A stretch of 64,000 nucleotides of DNA, taken from contig NZ_RAQI01000005.1 in the NCBI RefSeq assembly GCF_003610465.1, forward strand, positions 231,960 through 295,959. Direction: 5' to 3'. Position numbers and translations under genes: made by a program. The notes below the pieces were generated by a model, which saw only the letters and a program-made list of their open reading frames with translations, was not told the origin of the DNA and made no database searches. The DNA comes from Xenorhabdus ehlersii (GTDB lineage Bacteria > Pseudomonadota > Gammaproteobacteria > Enterobacterales > Enterobacteriaceae). Positions 45,646 to 54,299 of the stretch are shown one piece after another. Position 1 is the stretch's first letter; each line of letters starts with the position of its first letter.

Positions 45646-46140
45646 TCAGCTCCCCGGCTTATCCCAGTCCAGCTTTCTAAGTTCTGCTCTCATAAAGTCA
45701 TATGCAGTAATCGTAGCTCTGGTATTTTTCGCATGTTGAGTACAAAAAATAGCAAAGGCTTCTACCGGGGAAAATCGTTTTGTGTAGAAAAAGTATTTTG
45801 CCAGCGGGTGCTTCTTTTCTGCGTAGATAGGTTTATCAGGGCAATTATATTGCTCGTCCATCCAAGATATAAATTGGTCTACAGTCAGGTCATAGACTTT
45901 TTTGTCAATTTCTAACCAGTAATGATGTATTCTCTTTTTTCTATCACTACCTAATACAATTTTAATATCGGCATTGGGGAAAAATTGCTGGGCAACCATA
46001 CCAAAGAATACAGAAGCCCCCTGACAAGAATTAATCGGGAAGCTATAAAAGAAAGGAATGCCCATATCATTTATTTTTTGGTGCTCTTTTTCAAATACTG
46101 TTCGCGTATCAGCCGCTAATTTAACAAGTCCGTTTTGCAT
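45646..46140 (-). CDS. Unknown protein with papain/transglutaminase-like C-H-D pattern
   Basis: 164 residues, no signal peptide. NSCQGASVFFGMVAQQFF (C39 at a helix start), RKKRIHHYWLEID (H72/H73 on a strand) and KVYDLTVDQF (D84 on the next strand, followed by Thr and Gln) give the Cys-His-Asp order of papain- or transglutaminase-like enzymes, including toxin and effector domains. It sits at the left cargo position of a P4-like element, where defence or toxin genes are often carried. No partner antitoxin is evident. Function is inference. Confidence 0.55.
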   Translation of the reverse strand: MQNGLVKLAADTRTVFEKEHQKINDMGIPFFYSFPINSCQGASVFFGMVAQQFFPNADIKIVLGSDRKKRIHHYWLEIDKKVYDLTVDQFISWMDEQYNCPDKPIYAEKKHPLAKYFFYTKRFSPVEAFAIFCTQHAKNTRATITAYDFMRAELRKLDWDKPGS

Positions 46141-46393
46141 AGTTTATAATCGATATTATTTAGTTTATAGAAGTGTGAGGGAATAGTTTATCAAGCCCTG
46201 CTTTGAGGGTGAAATAAACAATAGGATATTCTTAAAACGACCCCATGCCCGAAATTTATTTACAAAAGTCCCGATTACGATAGGATTAACTCGTTGAGTT
46301 TTATCCGATTAAATATCATCCAGCACTGTACTTTAATACTATATGTACTTCATGGTGTAGACGTTATATTGAATCATATTATTAGAGGTGGTC

Positions 46394-46747
46394 ATGACAT
46401 CCAATTCAAACACTGAACTTCTTTTTTCTTATGGAACACTCCAACTGGAAGCAGTACAGCAAGCAAACTTTGGGCGCTTACTGGAGGGAAAACCTGCTGC
46501 AATGGTTGGCTGGCGTAAAGATATGCTCGAAATCACTGACCCAGAAGTTTTGGCAGAAAGTGGAGAACAGTTTCACCCGATTGTTAGCCAAAGTGGGAAC
46601 GATAGCGACAGGATTGAAGGAACAGTGTTTTATGTTTCATCAGATGAACTTCTCAAAGCAGATGCTTATGAGGTATCAGACTATCACCGTATTAGCGTGA
46701 ATCTGACATCGGGAGATGTTGCGTGGGTTTATGTCGCTAAAGAGTAA
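46394..46747 (+). CDS. Gamma-glutamylcyclotransferase-like (AIG2/GGCT) protein
   Basis: 117 residues. LLFSYGTLQLEAVQQANFGR is the YGTL substrate loop, and DELLKADAYEVSDYHRI has the catalytic Glu position of the GGCT fold, followed by VAWVYVAKE. These proteins act on gamma-glutamyl compounds. Start at MTSNSNTEL, since AGAGG lies upstream of this ATG. Single gene in the cargo region, divergent from 45646-46140. Confidence 0.9.
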   Translation: MTSNSNTELLFSYGTLQLEAVQQANFGRLLEGKPAAMVGWRKDMLEITDPEVLAESGEQFHPIVSQSGNDSDRIEGTVFYVSSDELLKADAYEVSDYHRISVNLTSGDVAWVYVAKE

Positions 46748-46960
46748 TAAGTAATGAGCCGAACGGCTATATAAAGATGATTGGAATTTCGATCATCATA
46801 AAAATCAAACAGTTACTCGTAAAGCAAACTTGCGTTACGAACACTTTCAAATAGATAAATCTCTTATGCCGGGGAAACTACCGATATCCCGTCAGTTAAA
46901 AGCGAGGGGTTTTTGATTCTACCTAATCGGTATAATTTAAATAAACCAGTAGGTTAAAGT

Positions 46961-47241
46961 GATGATCGAAAAACCAATCATCACAATTACAGATAACTCT
47001 TTGATTACATTAGTACCCCAAATTTGGGGCACGATAGTTAACCCTCTGTTTTCCCTCATGACGCAAATTTGCGTCATCTATTGCCCGTTAGCCAACGAGA
47101 TGAGCACTTCCCCGGCAAGCTATTGATAAGACTTAATTCTAGCCGGACACTAGAATTGAAAAGCCTTTCAAATCAGCATGGTCCAAAGTTGGGCCATATA
47201 CTCAACCCCTTGATTTTTATTATGGTCAAAATCTTGACCAT
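46961..47241. repeat. Array of palindromes upstream of the Q-like gene
   Basis: In a 570-bp gene-free gap (46748-47325): TGATGATC/AATCATCA (46961-46984), CCCCAAATTTGGGG (47016-47029), ATGACGCAAATTTGCGTCAT (47058-47077), AATTCTAG/CTAGAATT (47135-47157), ATGGTCCAA/TTGGGCCAT (47178-47197) and ATGGTCAA/TTGACCAT (47222-47241). Several share a CAAATTTG-like centre with different but complementary outer arms. Confidence 0.75.
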
Positions 47242-47325
47242 CTACTCTTGGCCCCATTTCCCCTTATCCACCAGCGATGCTAAGATGTACTTGTTAATTA
47301 GTACAATCAAAGCGGATAAAAGATC

Positions 47326-47757
47326 ATGCACAGAGATATGCAGAAAATACTATTGCATTGGGGCGGGTGGGTAGTGCAGGGGAGAGTTAACATTGGTTGG
47401 AAGTCTGTTTCTGCTGGATTTAAAGACGCGGTGACTTATACCAGCAACAACAAATTATCGTGCAGTGACGAGGACGGGATGGTCATTGATGGCTGTGTTG
47501 CCAAGCTGCGTACTGTCGGTATGTCTCAGGAGTGTGATTTTATCGAGCACCACTACGTTAGCGGCATGTCTAAACGTGCGATTGGCCGCAAGTTCAAGCT
47601 TAGTGAAAGCGAAGTCAGAAAGCGTATGCTGGTGGCTGAAAGTTTTATTCTTGGGTGCCTGGAGGTGTTGGACGAACCATTAGAAATAGACCTAATATAT
47701 GGCTTCCACGGTAACAGGGAGAATTTGTCCAGTTCAGCATTAAACGCCCAACAGTAA
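47326..47757 (+). CDS. Phage antitermination protein Q-like (QuuD type)
   Basis: 143 residues similar in layout to the Q protein of DLP12/phage 82. MHRDMQKILLHWGGWVVQGRVNIGW, SCSDEDGMVIDGCVAKL, and a helix-turn-helix YVSGMSKRAIGRKFKLSESEVRKRM, then GCLEVLDEPLEID. Q modifies RNA polymerase at a pausing site to read through terminators. A TGTAC-N10-GTACA inverted repeat lies just upstream (47286-47305). Two degenerate copies of its 3' end occur at 40563 and 41183. Confidence 0.82.
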   Translation: MHRDMQKILLHWGGWVVQGRVNIGWKSVSAGFKDAVTYTSNNKLSCSDEDGMVIDGCVAKLRTVGMSQECDFIEHHYVSGMSKRAIGRKFKLSESEVRKRMLVAESFILGCLEVLDEPLEIDLIYGFHGNRENLSSSALNAQQ

Positions 47758-47793
47758 AAAGCCTACCCATTGCCCGTATACCTGCGCGAACGG

Positions 47794-47815
47794 CTACCGC
47801 CAAATATGGCGGTAG
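47794..47815. repeat. Palindrome after the Q-like gene
   Basis: CTACCGCC-AAATAT-GGCGGTAG, perfect 8-bp arms, followed by GGTTA. Same CAAATATG centre as the palindromes on the other side of the gene and at 48587-48610. Confidence 0.75.
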
Positions 47816-47892
47816 GGTTAATATATTCAGTATGGTAAGGCGTGATGCCCACTTAGAGTACAGAAGAATACGTGGGCATCTTTGATTACGTT

Positions 47893-48162
47893 TTATGAGA
47901 GGTAGCGGTCTGTTGCTGGTTTTATTTTTCTACCAAAGTCTTCAATGTAATCCTCATAGATGAAGACATTACTGTTAGCAAATATAAAATAAGAATTTCT
48001 TTCTCCATTCTTAATAATACCCATTATAAAACCCCGTTCATCGCTACGATCCCAAGTGTCACCCGAACCAGGGGTGAACCTGTACCAATCCGTATCTCCA
48101 TTTTTACCCCATTTATTAACACAAACAGAAACAGCATTATTTGAAAGATTCGTTATTCTCAT
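47893..48162 (-). CDS. Small unknown protein
   Basis: 89 residues, rich in beta-strand-forming residues: ITNLSNNAVSVCVNKWGKNGDTDWYRFTPGSGDTW, then GFIMGIIKNGERNSYFIFANSNVFI. It could be a small all-beta binding or lectin-like fold. No signal peptide. Preceded by AGAGAGGG. No neighbour gives a clue; cargo of the P4-like element. Confidence 0.6.
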   Translation of the reverse strand: MRITNLSNNAVSVCVNKWGKNGDTDWYRFTPGSGDTWDRSDERGFIMGIIKNGERNSYFIFANSNVFIYEDYIEDFGRKIKPATDRYLS

Positions 48163-48223
48163 AAAACCCTCTCTTTTTTAATTGTGTAATATGTTAAAAA
48201 TAAGAAAATTTATGTTGTCGACT

Positions 48224-48508
48224 CTATTTCAATAACATTCCATGTAAGCGATTTTCATTATTGTTTTTTACCCAATTAATACAACAATAATGAAACTCAG
48301 TGGTCTGATCGTGTTGGCTGTTGTAATAATAAGTTTCGCCAAGCATCACCAACCCGCAGGGGCAAAGCTCAGGTATTACGGGCAATGCAAAGCCCTTTTT
48401 AGGGTTTAGCTCACAGGGTCGCGGAAAACTTTTACCCGACCTCATAACCCATTGATAAAAATCAAATACCCTGAAACGCAGAGTTTGAACCGTTATGGGA
48501 ATTCCCAT
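48224..48508 (-). CDS. Hypothetical protein, weak
   Basis: 94 codons. Cys/Pro-rich centre (PRPCELNPKKGFALPVIPELCPCGLVML) and an N-terminus that starts inside the palindrome TATGGGAATTCCCATA. No ribosome binding site of quality. It may be a chance frame. Confidence 0.3.
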   Translation of the reverse strand: MGIPITVQTLRFRVFDFYQWVMRSGKSFPRPCELNPKKGFALPVIPELCPCGLVMLGETYYYNSQHDQTTEFHYCCINWVKNNNENRLHGMLLK

Positions 48509-48933
48509 AGCGCCCGGCTTCCCCCAATGGGGGATTCCGAAAATATCAAAGGGTTAGGCTTTTTTATTGGAATCGACCTAATATAGCCAGACTGCAAATA
48601 TGCAGTCTGGTCTAAAAATATTCTGGTGATGTCCGGGGAATGGGTACAGCTTACCCCAATGGGGATTGCTGCGATTATCAAAGAGTTAAACGGGCAGGGT
48701 ATGAATATGCACACTGGGTAGAAATCAGCTTACTCCAACGGAGGTTTTTGAAAATATCAAAGGATTAGCGTTTCTGTATACCGTTCTGAACCAAGCTGCA
48801 TATTTACAGCTTGCCCGTATATCCACCAGCAAAGCGATTCCGTCTATTCAGCGAAATTAAGCCAACCCAATGAGTTAAATACTCCTCGGCAATACTTCTA
48901 CCAATGGAGTAATTTAGAAATATATCAATAACC
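48494..48933. repeat. Palindrome/direct-repeat array upstream of the Ash/Icd gene
   Basis: In the gap 48509-49034: TATGGGAATTCCCATA (48494), CCCCC-AAT-GGGGG (48521), CCAGACTGCA/TGCAGTCTGG (48587-48610), CCCC-AAT-GGGG (48654), CTCC-AAC-GGAG (48733) and CAAGCTG/CAGCTTG (48792-48813). The CYCC-AAY-GGRG ones are each followed by GAAAATATCAAAGGRTTAR-type sequence, giving four direct repeats (48521, 48654, 48733, 48897 degenerate). The position, just upstream of ash/icd, is where P4 has its RNA immunity region. Confidence 0.7.
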
Positions 48934-49034
48934 TTTTGATTGGGCTTAATTGGGCTGAAACAGAACAATTGATTACCTGCTGATAACCGAGAAAAGCTAT
49001 AGGAGCGATCACATTAATATCTTTATTCAATAAA

Positions 49035-49544
49035 TTGTGCTTGCCTTTGCTGGTGGACTTTGGCTATATTGACCTTGCACCAGCAAAATCTGGTGTCAGG
49101 CGTGAGAACCTGAATCAATACACGGCGACACATGACGCGCCTAGCGTCTTTTTTTGTGTCACTGCATCGCAGCACCTTTCATTTGAGGCGGTATTCGCCT
49201 ATATGTATTCAATGGTGATGCTAGCGGAGCTACCGAAAGGTAGGCTGGTTTCCGTGTGTGCCAGTATTCTCACCTCTGTTAGCGTCACCACCCTTTCCGA
49301 GCGTGAGAACTCAGGTGGTGACTCCGTAAACATACACACGGAGATCGCAACTATGGCGACTATCCCTACCCCAACTCATTTCAAATTCGTGTTTCTGAGC
49401 ATCAAACGTGCAGATTTGGACGCAACCCCCAGCCGTATAGCGGCTATTGCCTCCGACGAGCACAACGCCCGTTCTATGCTTTCCCGTGATTTCGTTTTGT
49501 TCTTTGCTGGTCCCTTGCCTGTTCAGGAGGTGCGCCATGTCTGA
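49035..49544 (+). CDS. Ash / host cell-division inhibitor Icd-like protein
   Basis: 169 codons from a TTG. The first part, AKSGVRRENLNQYTATHDAPSVFFCVT, is the phage Ash family pattern; the last 63 residues, MATIPTPTHFKFVFLSIKRADLDATPSRIAAIASDEHNARSMLSRDFVLFFAGPLPVQEVRH, match Icd-like proteins common in P4-like elements. A shorter product could start at MATIPTP (about 49353). It follows the repeat array and leads an operon with the next three genes. Confidence 0.75.
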   Translation: MCLPLLVDFGYIDLAPAKSGVRRENLNQYTATHDAPSVFFCVTASQHLSFEAVFAYMYSMVMLAELPKGRLVSVCASILTSVSVTTLSERENSGGDSVNIHTEIATMATIPTPTHFKFVFLSIKRADLDATPSRIAAIASDEHNARSMLSRDFVLFFAGPLPVQEVRHV

Positions 49545-49779
49545 TCGTTCCTTAGCAAATATCTATGCTCACCCCGCTGATGTGTTAGAGCCAGTGGCGG
49601 CATTTCTTAAGGCCGTGGAGTACCTACGATTAGACCCCGAAGCGAGGGATATCGAGGCTGATTTACTGGAATATGCGCAGCAACTCTTACAACTGCATGC
49701 CAATGAGGCCAAAAGCGCTTACTTGACCGCTGAGGCTGCCCCTGTGGTTACCCATGCTAATGAGGTGCAATATGCTTAA
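49537..49779 (+). CDS. Small conserved P4-element-type protein
   Basis: 80 residues. Start at MSDRSLANIYAHPADVLEP, with CAGGAGG upstream and an 8-bp overlap with the Icd stop. Helical (AVEYLRLDPEARDIEADLLEYAQQLLQLHANEA). Proteins of this kind follow Icd in many P4-like elements; function unknown to me. Confidence 0.7.
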   Translation: MSDRSLANIYAHPADVLEPVAAFLKAVEYLRLDPEARDIEADLLEYAQQLLQLHANEAKSAYLTAEAAPVVTHANEVQYA

Positions 49780-50338
49780 TAATTACCGTTCTGTCATAGA
49801 AAACGGCATTGTGACGCTGTATAGCCAATCCGAAAACAGCCCAGAGATGATAGTGGCTTCATTGCCCGTTACCTCCATCTTAGACCGGGTTAATGGTGGC
49901 GAATGGGACAACCAAAGCGAATTAGCTTTACAGCTACTCATGGCATGGCTAACCACACACCCAGAGGGGCAACCCGTAGAGGATATTCGCTTCTTTCGTT
50001 GGGTAGTGGCGCATGTATGGATTTCTGAGCAAAGGGAAAAGCATCACGGTAAAGCTATCTTCAAGCTGGAAAATTCCCCTATCGTTTTACCGCTTTACTT
50101 ATCAAGTGAATGTTCTGCCTTGGCAAATAATGTTGAGGGCACGTTGATTGAGCGATTCGGTCACGAGCAAGGGGTAAAGAACGCCGCTATTTTCTATCAG
50201 CAAATGCTGGAGGGTTCCCCTGAACAAGGGTTGTCTCTTTCTGATTTTGGCAGAGAAGTGCTGTTCGAACTGCATCGCAGCTTCATTGAAGAGGGTTTAC
50301 CTCAGATGGCGGTCAACAAGCCGAGGATGATGCACTGA
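49772..50338 (+). CDS. Unknown protein, related to the protein at 60034-60573
   Basis: 188 residues from MLNNYRSVIENGIVTLYS. The C-terminal half (ALANNVEGTLIERFGHEQGVKNAAIFYQQML ... LSDFGREVLFELHRSFIEEG) aligns with LANHVEGIAFEQFGSEEGADMAVRMYMDFV ... LSKKGREGLSILHDELIKAVESG in the second prophage, so this is one family used by two different elements. Overlaps its upstream neighbour. Confidence 0.72.
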   Translation: MLNNYRSVIENGIVTLYSQSENSPEMIVASLPVTSILDRVNGGEWDNQSELALQLLMAWLTTHPEGQPVEDIRFFRWVVAHVWISEQREKHHGKAIFKLENSPIVLPLYLSSECSALANNVEGTLIERFGHEQGVKNAAIFYQQMLEGSPEQGLSLSDFGREVLFELHRSFIEEGLPQMAVNKPRMMH

Positions 50339-50676
50339 TGAACAAATCTAAATCCACCAGCGTTGTAACTGAAACAGATAGTGATTGCGAGAACGAAAAT
50401 ACAGGGGGAGTCATGGGTACAGTTAAAGAAATCGATTTTGGCGAAGATTTTCGAGAGCCAAGAGTTGTGTCCACAATCGCGGCGTTTGAAGAAAATACGA
50501 CCAAATCACGTAGCCGCAAACTCACAAAGAACATGACCAGAACTACTCCACGTGCCCAGTTGGTTAAAGGTCATAAAACTATGTTGTTTAGTGGTGGCTC
50601 AAAACATACCGGAACCAAGTCTAAAAAATGTAAACGTAAGCAAGGGAAGAAAAATAAAAAGAAAGGGAACCGGTAG
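50338..50676 (+). CDS. Small protein with strongly basic C-terminus
   Basis: 112 residues. N-terminal acidic (TETDSDCENENTGG), C-terminal 45 residues very rich in Lys (SKKCKRKQGKKNKKKGNR), which suggests nucleic-acid binding. Its ATG overlaps the stop of the previous gene (TGATG). Not recognised. Confidence 0.6.
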   Translation: MNKSKSTSVVTETDSDCENENTGGVMGTVKEIDFGEDFREPRVVSTIAAFEENTTKSRSRKLTKNMTRTTPRAQLVKGHKTMLFSGGSKHTGTKSKKCKRKQGKKNKKKGNR

Positions 50677-50869
50677 CTGAGTCATACCAGTTATAAACGC
50701 GAACGCTAAAAGAAGCTCATTACAAATTTAGAGCGAAATAAACACTTATCCCCTCCACGGAATAATAGCCAATACGTAGGAAATTACATATTGGCTTTCT
50801 GTGTTTTGTTATTACAGCCTGCACATGTAAAGGGCTTATTTGTTATTTCATTAGTGGTTATGTTGCTTG

Positions 50870-50899
50870 CGTTTATAGCCGTTTATGACCGTTTAACGC
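50870..50899 (+). promoter_or_regulatory. Three tandem 10-bp CGTTTA repeats before alpA
   Basis: CGTTTATAGC, CGTTTATGAC and CGTTTAACGC in direct succession, ending 14 bp before the AlpA start. Ten-bp phasing puts all three on one DNA face, as for cooperative binding by a small helix-turn-helix protein such as AlpA itself. The rest of 50677-50912 has no gene. Confidence 0.6.
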
Positions 50900-50912
50900 A
50901 GGAGAAAATGCA

Positions 50913-51122
50913 ATGAGTATTAGTGAATCGATGCTGACTAAAAAAGAAGTTAAAGCGGCGCTGCACTATAAATCTGATAGTGGCTTCCATGAGTTTTTAA
51001 AAAGAACACCTGAATTTCCAAAGTCTGTGAAATTGGGGTTAAGGCGTGTGGGATGGGCAGCAAGTGAAATTAATGAATATATAGCATCCCGTCTTAATAC
51101 CCGTGGACGGGAGGATAAATAA
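50913..51122 (+). CDS. AlpA-family transcriptional regulator
   Basis: 69 residues. MLTKKEVKAALHYKSDSGFHEFLKRTPEFPKSVKLGLRRVGWAASEINEYIASR is the MerR-like winged helix-turn-helix of AlpA/excisionase proteins, which control the integrase in P4-like elements and CP4-57. GCAGGAGA precedes the ATG. Confidence 0.9.
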   Translation: MSISESMLTKKEVKAALHYKSDSGFHEFLKRTPEFPKSVKLGLRRVGWAASEINEYIASRLNTRGREDK

Positions 51123-51123
51123 C

Positions 51124-51201
51124 ATGATTAAAACACACCCCAAAATAACTATCACTTTACCGCGTCCAAAAAGTTTTATTAAAGGGGGTAATTATGCCGC
51201 G
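51124..51201 (+). CDS. Tiny open frame between alpA and 51194
   Basis: 25 codons (MIKTHPKITITLPRPKSF...), overlapping the next start (ATGCCGCGTAA). It fills the gap exactly and could serve translational coupling. Ribosome binding site weak. Confidence 0.4.
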
Positions 51202-51409
51202 TAAACATCGCTCTTCGGCAAGCCTTACTCATTTAATTGAATGCCAGCAAAAAGTAGATCGGTTAGGTCTTCAAACAATGATTAACAGCCCAGTTCCACT
51301 TAATGGAGAAACGGGAACTTATGCCACAAACCGACATACCCGTCGTAGATTGAAGAAGCTTCATGGTATAGAGGCAAAGAGAATGTGTGACTTGGGTAAG
51401 GGCAAATAA
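51194..51409 (+). CDS. Small basic unknown protein
   Basis: 71 residues: MPRKHRSSASLTHLIECQQKVDRLGL ... GTYATNRHTRRRLKKLHGIEAKRM. Strongly basic, possibly DNA-binding. AAAGGGGG lies upstream; its stop overlaps the start of the DUF927 gene, so it is part of the replication operon. Confidence 0.65.
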   Translation: MPRKHRSSASLTHLIECQQKVDRLGLQTMINSPVPLNGETGTYATNRHTRRRLKKLHGIEAKRMCDLGKGK

Positions 51410-54276
51410 TGGCAGATAAAATTTACTATTCCCGTGGACGGGATGTATACGATATTACCCCTGAGCAACGATGCGCTGAAAATACAGAACAGTTCATTGA
51501 GCAATTAATAACTGATACGGCGACTGCCAAGAAGAAACAATATTTTTGTGCAGCAATGGAACAAGGGGAACATCCAAAAGGCCAAGACCCAAAAGAAAAA
51601 TACCCTGAGAAGTTTCAGGGTATCAAAAACTGGAGGCTTTCAGCATTAGCGGCTAAACGCCGCTTTGCATCGTTTGACTGCGATAGTTTTGACAGCCCCA
51701 AGACGTTTGATGCGTTAGTCAGTTACTTAAAAAAGACGTTTAAAGGTGTACTCTATACGACTTTCAATTATACCGCAGATGCTCCGCGTTGTCGTTTTGT
51801 TATTATCTTGGATTCTGAGGTAGATCGCACTGTGGGTATTCATGTATGCCAGATGATAGCCCATGGAATAGAAACGGCGATACAGCAAATCGCGGAAGAG
51901 GATTTGACCAGCGAATGGACTCCTGTCATTGGGTGGGATGAGTCTGTCTATCGTGCCGAACAACAATGCTATTTGCCAATAGTGAATGCTGTACGCCGGA
52001 AAACGAAAAGCGGGGAGGATGTGACTGATGCGATCATTCACCGTTTAGACGGCGAATTGGTAGACGTAGAGAACTATCTTGCAATGGCTCCGCTTGTGTC
52101 GAAGACAACTCCTCGGCCTGTACAGCATTATGATAGTGACACTGATTTAGAACGTTGGTTTGAGGTAGACGAGCATACATTAGCTGATTTACAGGTTGCT
52201 TTGTTTTCCCCCGCGATGCTGGCGATATCAGAGGGGGGCAGACAAAATTGGCAGAGAGTGATCGCTGCTCTTGGTAGTTTGAAAAACACACCCTATGAAG
52301 ATAATGCGTACCAACTGGCGTTGGAATGGTCAGAAGCTGGTGGAGCGGCATTTGATGCTGAACATTTTGAAGCAACTTGGGATACTTCCCGTGCTGATCT
52401 CACCAGCTATAAATGGATATTTTCGCAAGCTGCCTCGCTGGGGTGGGAAAACCCCCAAATTCTTCGACCTTATTTAGCGCTGGAAAAAGTCGGTTTTTAT
52501 ATGACCGAGGACGGGTTAATGAAGAATGTTGAGGAGGGAAAAGGTAAGGTAAAAAGCATTGTAGCCCGGAAGATATCTGCGCCGTTCTCAGTACTGGGAT
52601 TAACCCGCGATGTATACAGCGATAATTGGGGAAAGCTGATTTCATTTAAAGACAGTGATAGAGAAACGAAGCAATTCATTGTACCAAATGAGCAATTACA
52701 TAAACCTGCTAGCGATATTATTCCTAATTTGTCGAAGTTGGGGTTTTATATCGGTACTGGCATGAGCCGTGACTTATTGGGTTATCTGAATATCACAACG
52801 GCAAAAGAGCGCATAACCTTAGCAACTTCGACGGGCTGGTTTAATGATCACTTGTTTGTACTGCCTGAAAGCACAATAGGTAGCTCCACCAGCAAAGTGA
52901 TGTACCAATTATCCGGGCGTAAAAAGAGCGAACGCAGTCAGTTAGCGCAATCAGAATCTCTTGAAGACTGGCAGAAACTTATCAGCGCGAAATGTGCCGG
53001 TAATACCCGGTTAGTATTTTCTCTCTGTGTTGCTTTTGCTGCTCCTTTACTCAATGTATTGGGGGTTGATGGTGGGGTATTCAGCCTGAAAGGGGCTTCA
53101 ACCAAAGGTAAAAGTACCGCTCAACATGTCGCTGCCTCTGTATGGGGGAGTGGTGCAACAACAGGCGGATATTCCCATAGTTGCAATACTACCTTAGTCG
53201 GGATCGAGGTATTAGCCACAGCGCATAATGACTTACCGCTAATTCTGGATGAACTGAAAAGCGTTAACCCTAAGCTGGTGGGTTAAGTTGCTTATATGCT
53301 GGCTCTTGGGCAGGGAAAGGCTCGAGGCACAAAAGACGTTACTTTGCGTGAAACGCTACAATGGCGAACTCTGGTGCTGGCATCAAGCGAAGATGCTTTC
53401 GAAAGTTATCTTAAGGCATCGGGTGAAAGTGTTGCCGCGGGTCAGCAAGCTCGCTTTGTGGATATCCCTGCGATAGTAAGCGATGAGAATGGCGTTTTTG
53501 ATACCCTCCACGGACTAGGCACAGCTAAAGAATTTGCTGATTCTCTGAATGCCTTAACAACGAAATATTATGGATGTGCTGGTATCACATGGCTTGAAAA
53601 GCTTACTGCGTCTTCCCGTTCGGAGTTGGTTGATCGCTTGCGAGCGTTAATTATTCAGTTCAAGGAAGCTTATAGACCAGAAGATGCAGGAGCACAGTTA
53701 GACCGGGTATTAGAGCGGTTCGCGCTCTGTGCTGCTGCGGGAGAGCTAGCGACGGAATGGGGTATTACTGGTTGGGATACCGGGGAGTCTCTACGCTGTG
53801 TTGGTGAGTGCTTCAAAGCCTATGTAGATAGTAGGGGCACGACTGGTGATCTGGAAGCGGTAAATGGCATTGAGCGGCTGAGGGTGTATCTCAGTACTTA
53901 TGGTGAATCCCGCTTTCGTTCTTCCTCTAATGACGGGGGGAGTATGCCTATATTCGATGGCTATATTACTTTATCTACCGGGGAGTGTGTTAATGTAGCT
54001 GATTTCAGCAATGAATCAGTATCTGCTGATGATACCTCCTTATCCCGTATTTATTGGATTACGTCAGAAGCATTGAAAGAACGTGTTTTGGAGGGCTGTA
54101 ATTTTGATATGACACTCGCCGCTCTACACAAAAAAGGTGTGCTTGTTGGCGTAACAGAGGAGGTAGGTAAGAACGGTAAACCTCGTACCGTTTATAACCC
54201 TAAGAAACGTGATCCGCTTGGTTATAAAGACCAGCGCCGATTTTACAGGATAGACGCAGGTAAGCTATTTGAGTGA
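51409..54276 (+). pseudogene. DUF927 replication-type ATPase, split by an in-frame TAA
   Basis: 955 codons if the stop is ignored. Codon 626 (53284-53286) is TAA in the sequence KLVG-stop-VAYMLALGQGKARG; DUF927 proteins normally continue with an acidic residue here (VGE-type), so GAA to TAA is likely. The N-terminal third resembles a primase/DUF3987-like region (KRRFASFDCDSFDSPKTFDALVSYLKKTF). The DUF927 domain has the P-loop FSLKGASTKGKSTAQHVAASVWG and LILDELKSVNPK (Walker B); after the stop come VLASSEDAFESYL and FVDIPA. C-terminus has its own domain. It probably drove replication of the element. Confidence 0.85.
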
Positions 54277-54299
54277 TAAGAGAGCCGGAGCAATCCGGC

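Noticed and set aside
48493..48714. 73-codon minus-strand frame over the palindrome array
   Set aside because: It reads through several palindromes; composition driven by the repeats.
46961..48933. Palindrome array as a possible CRISPR
   Set aside because: Repeats differ in sequence, spacing is irregular and no cas genes are present.
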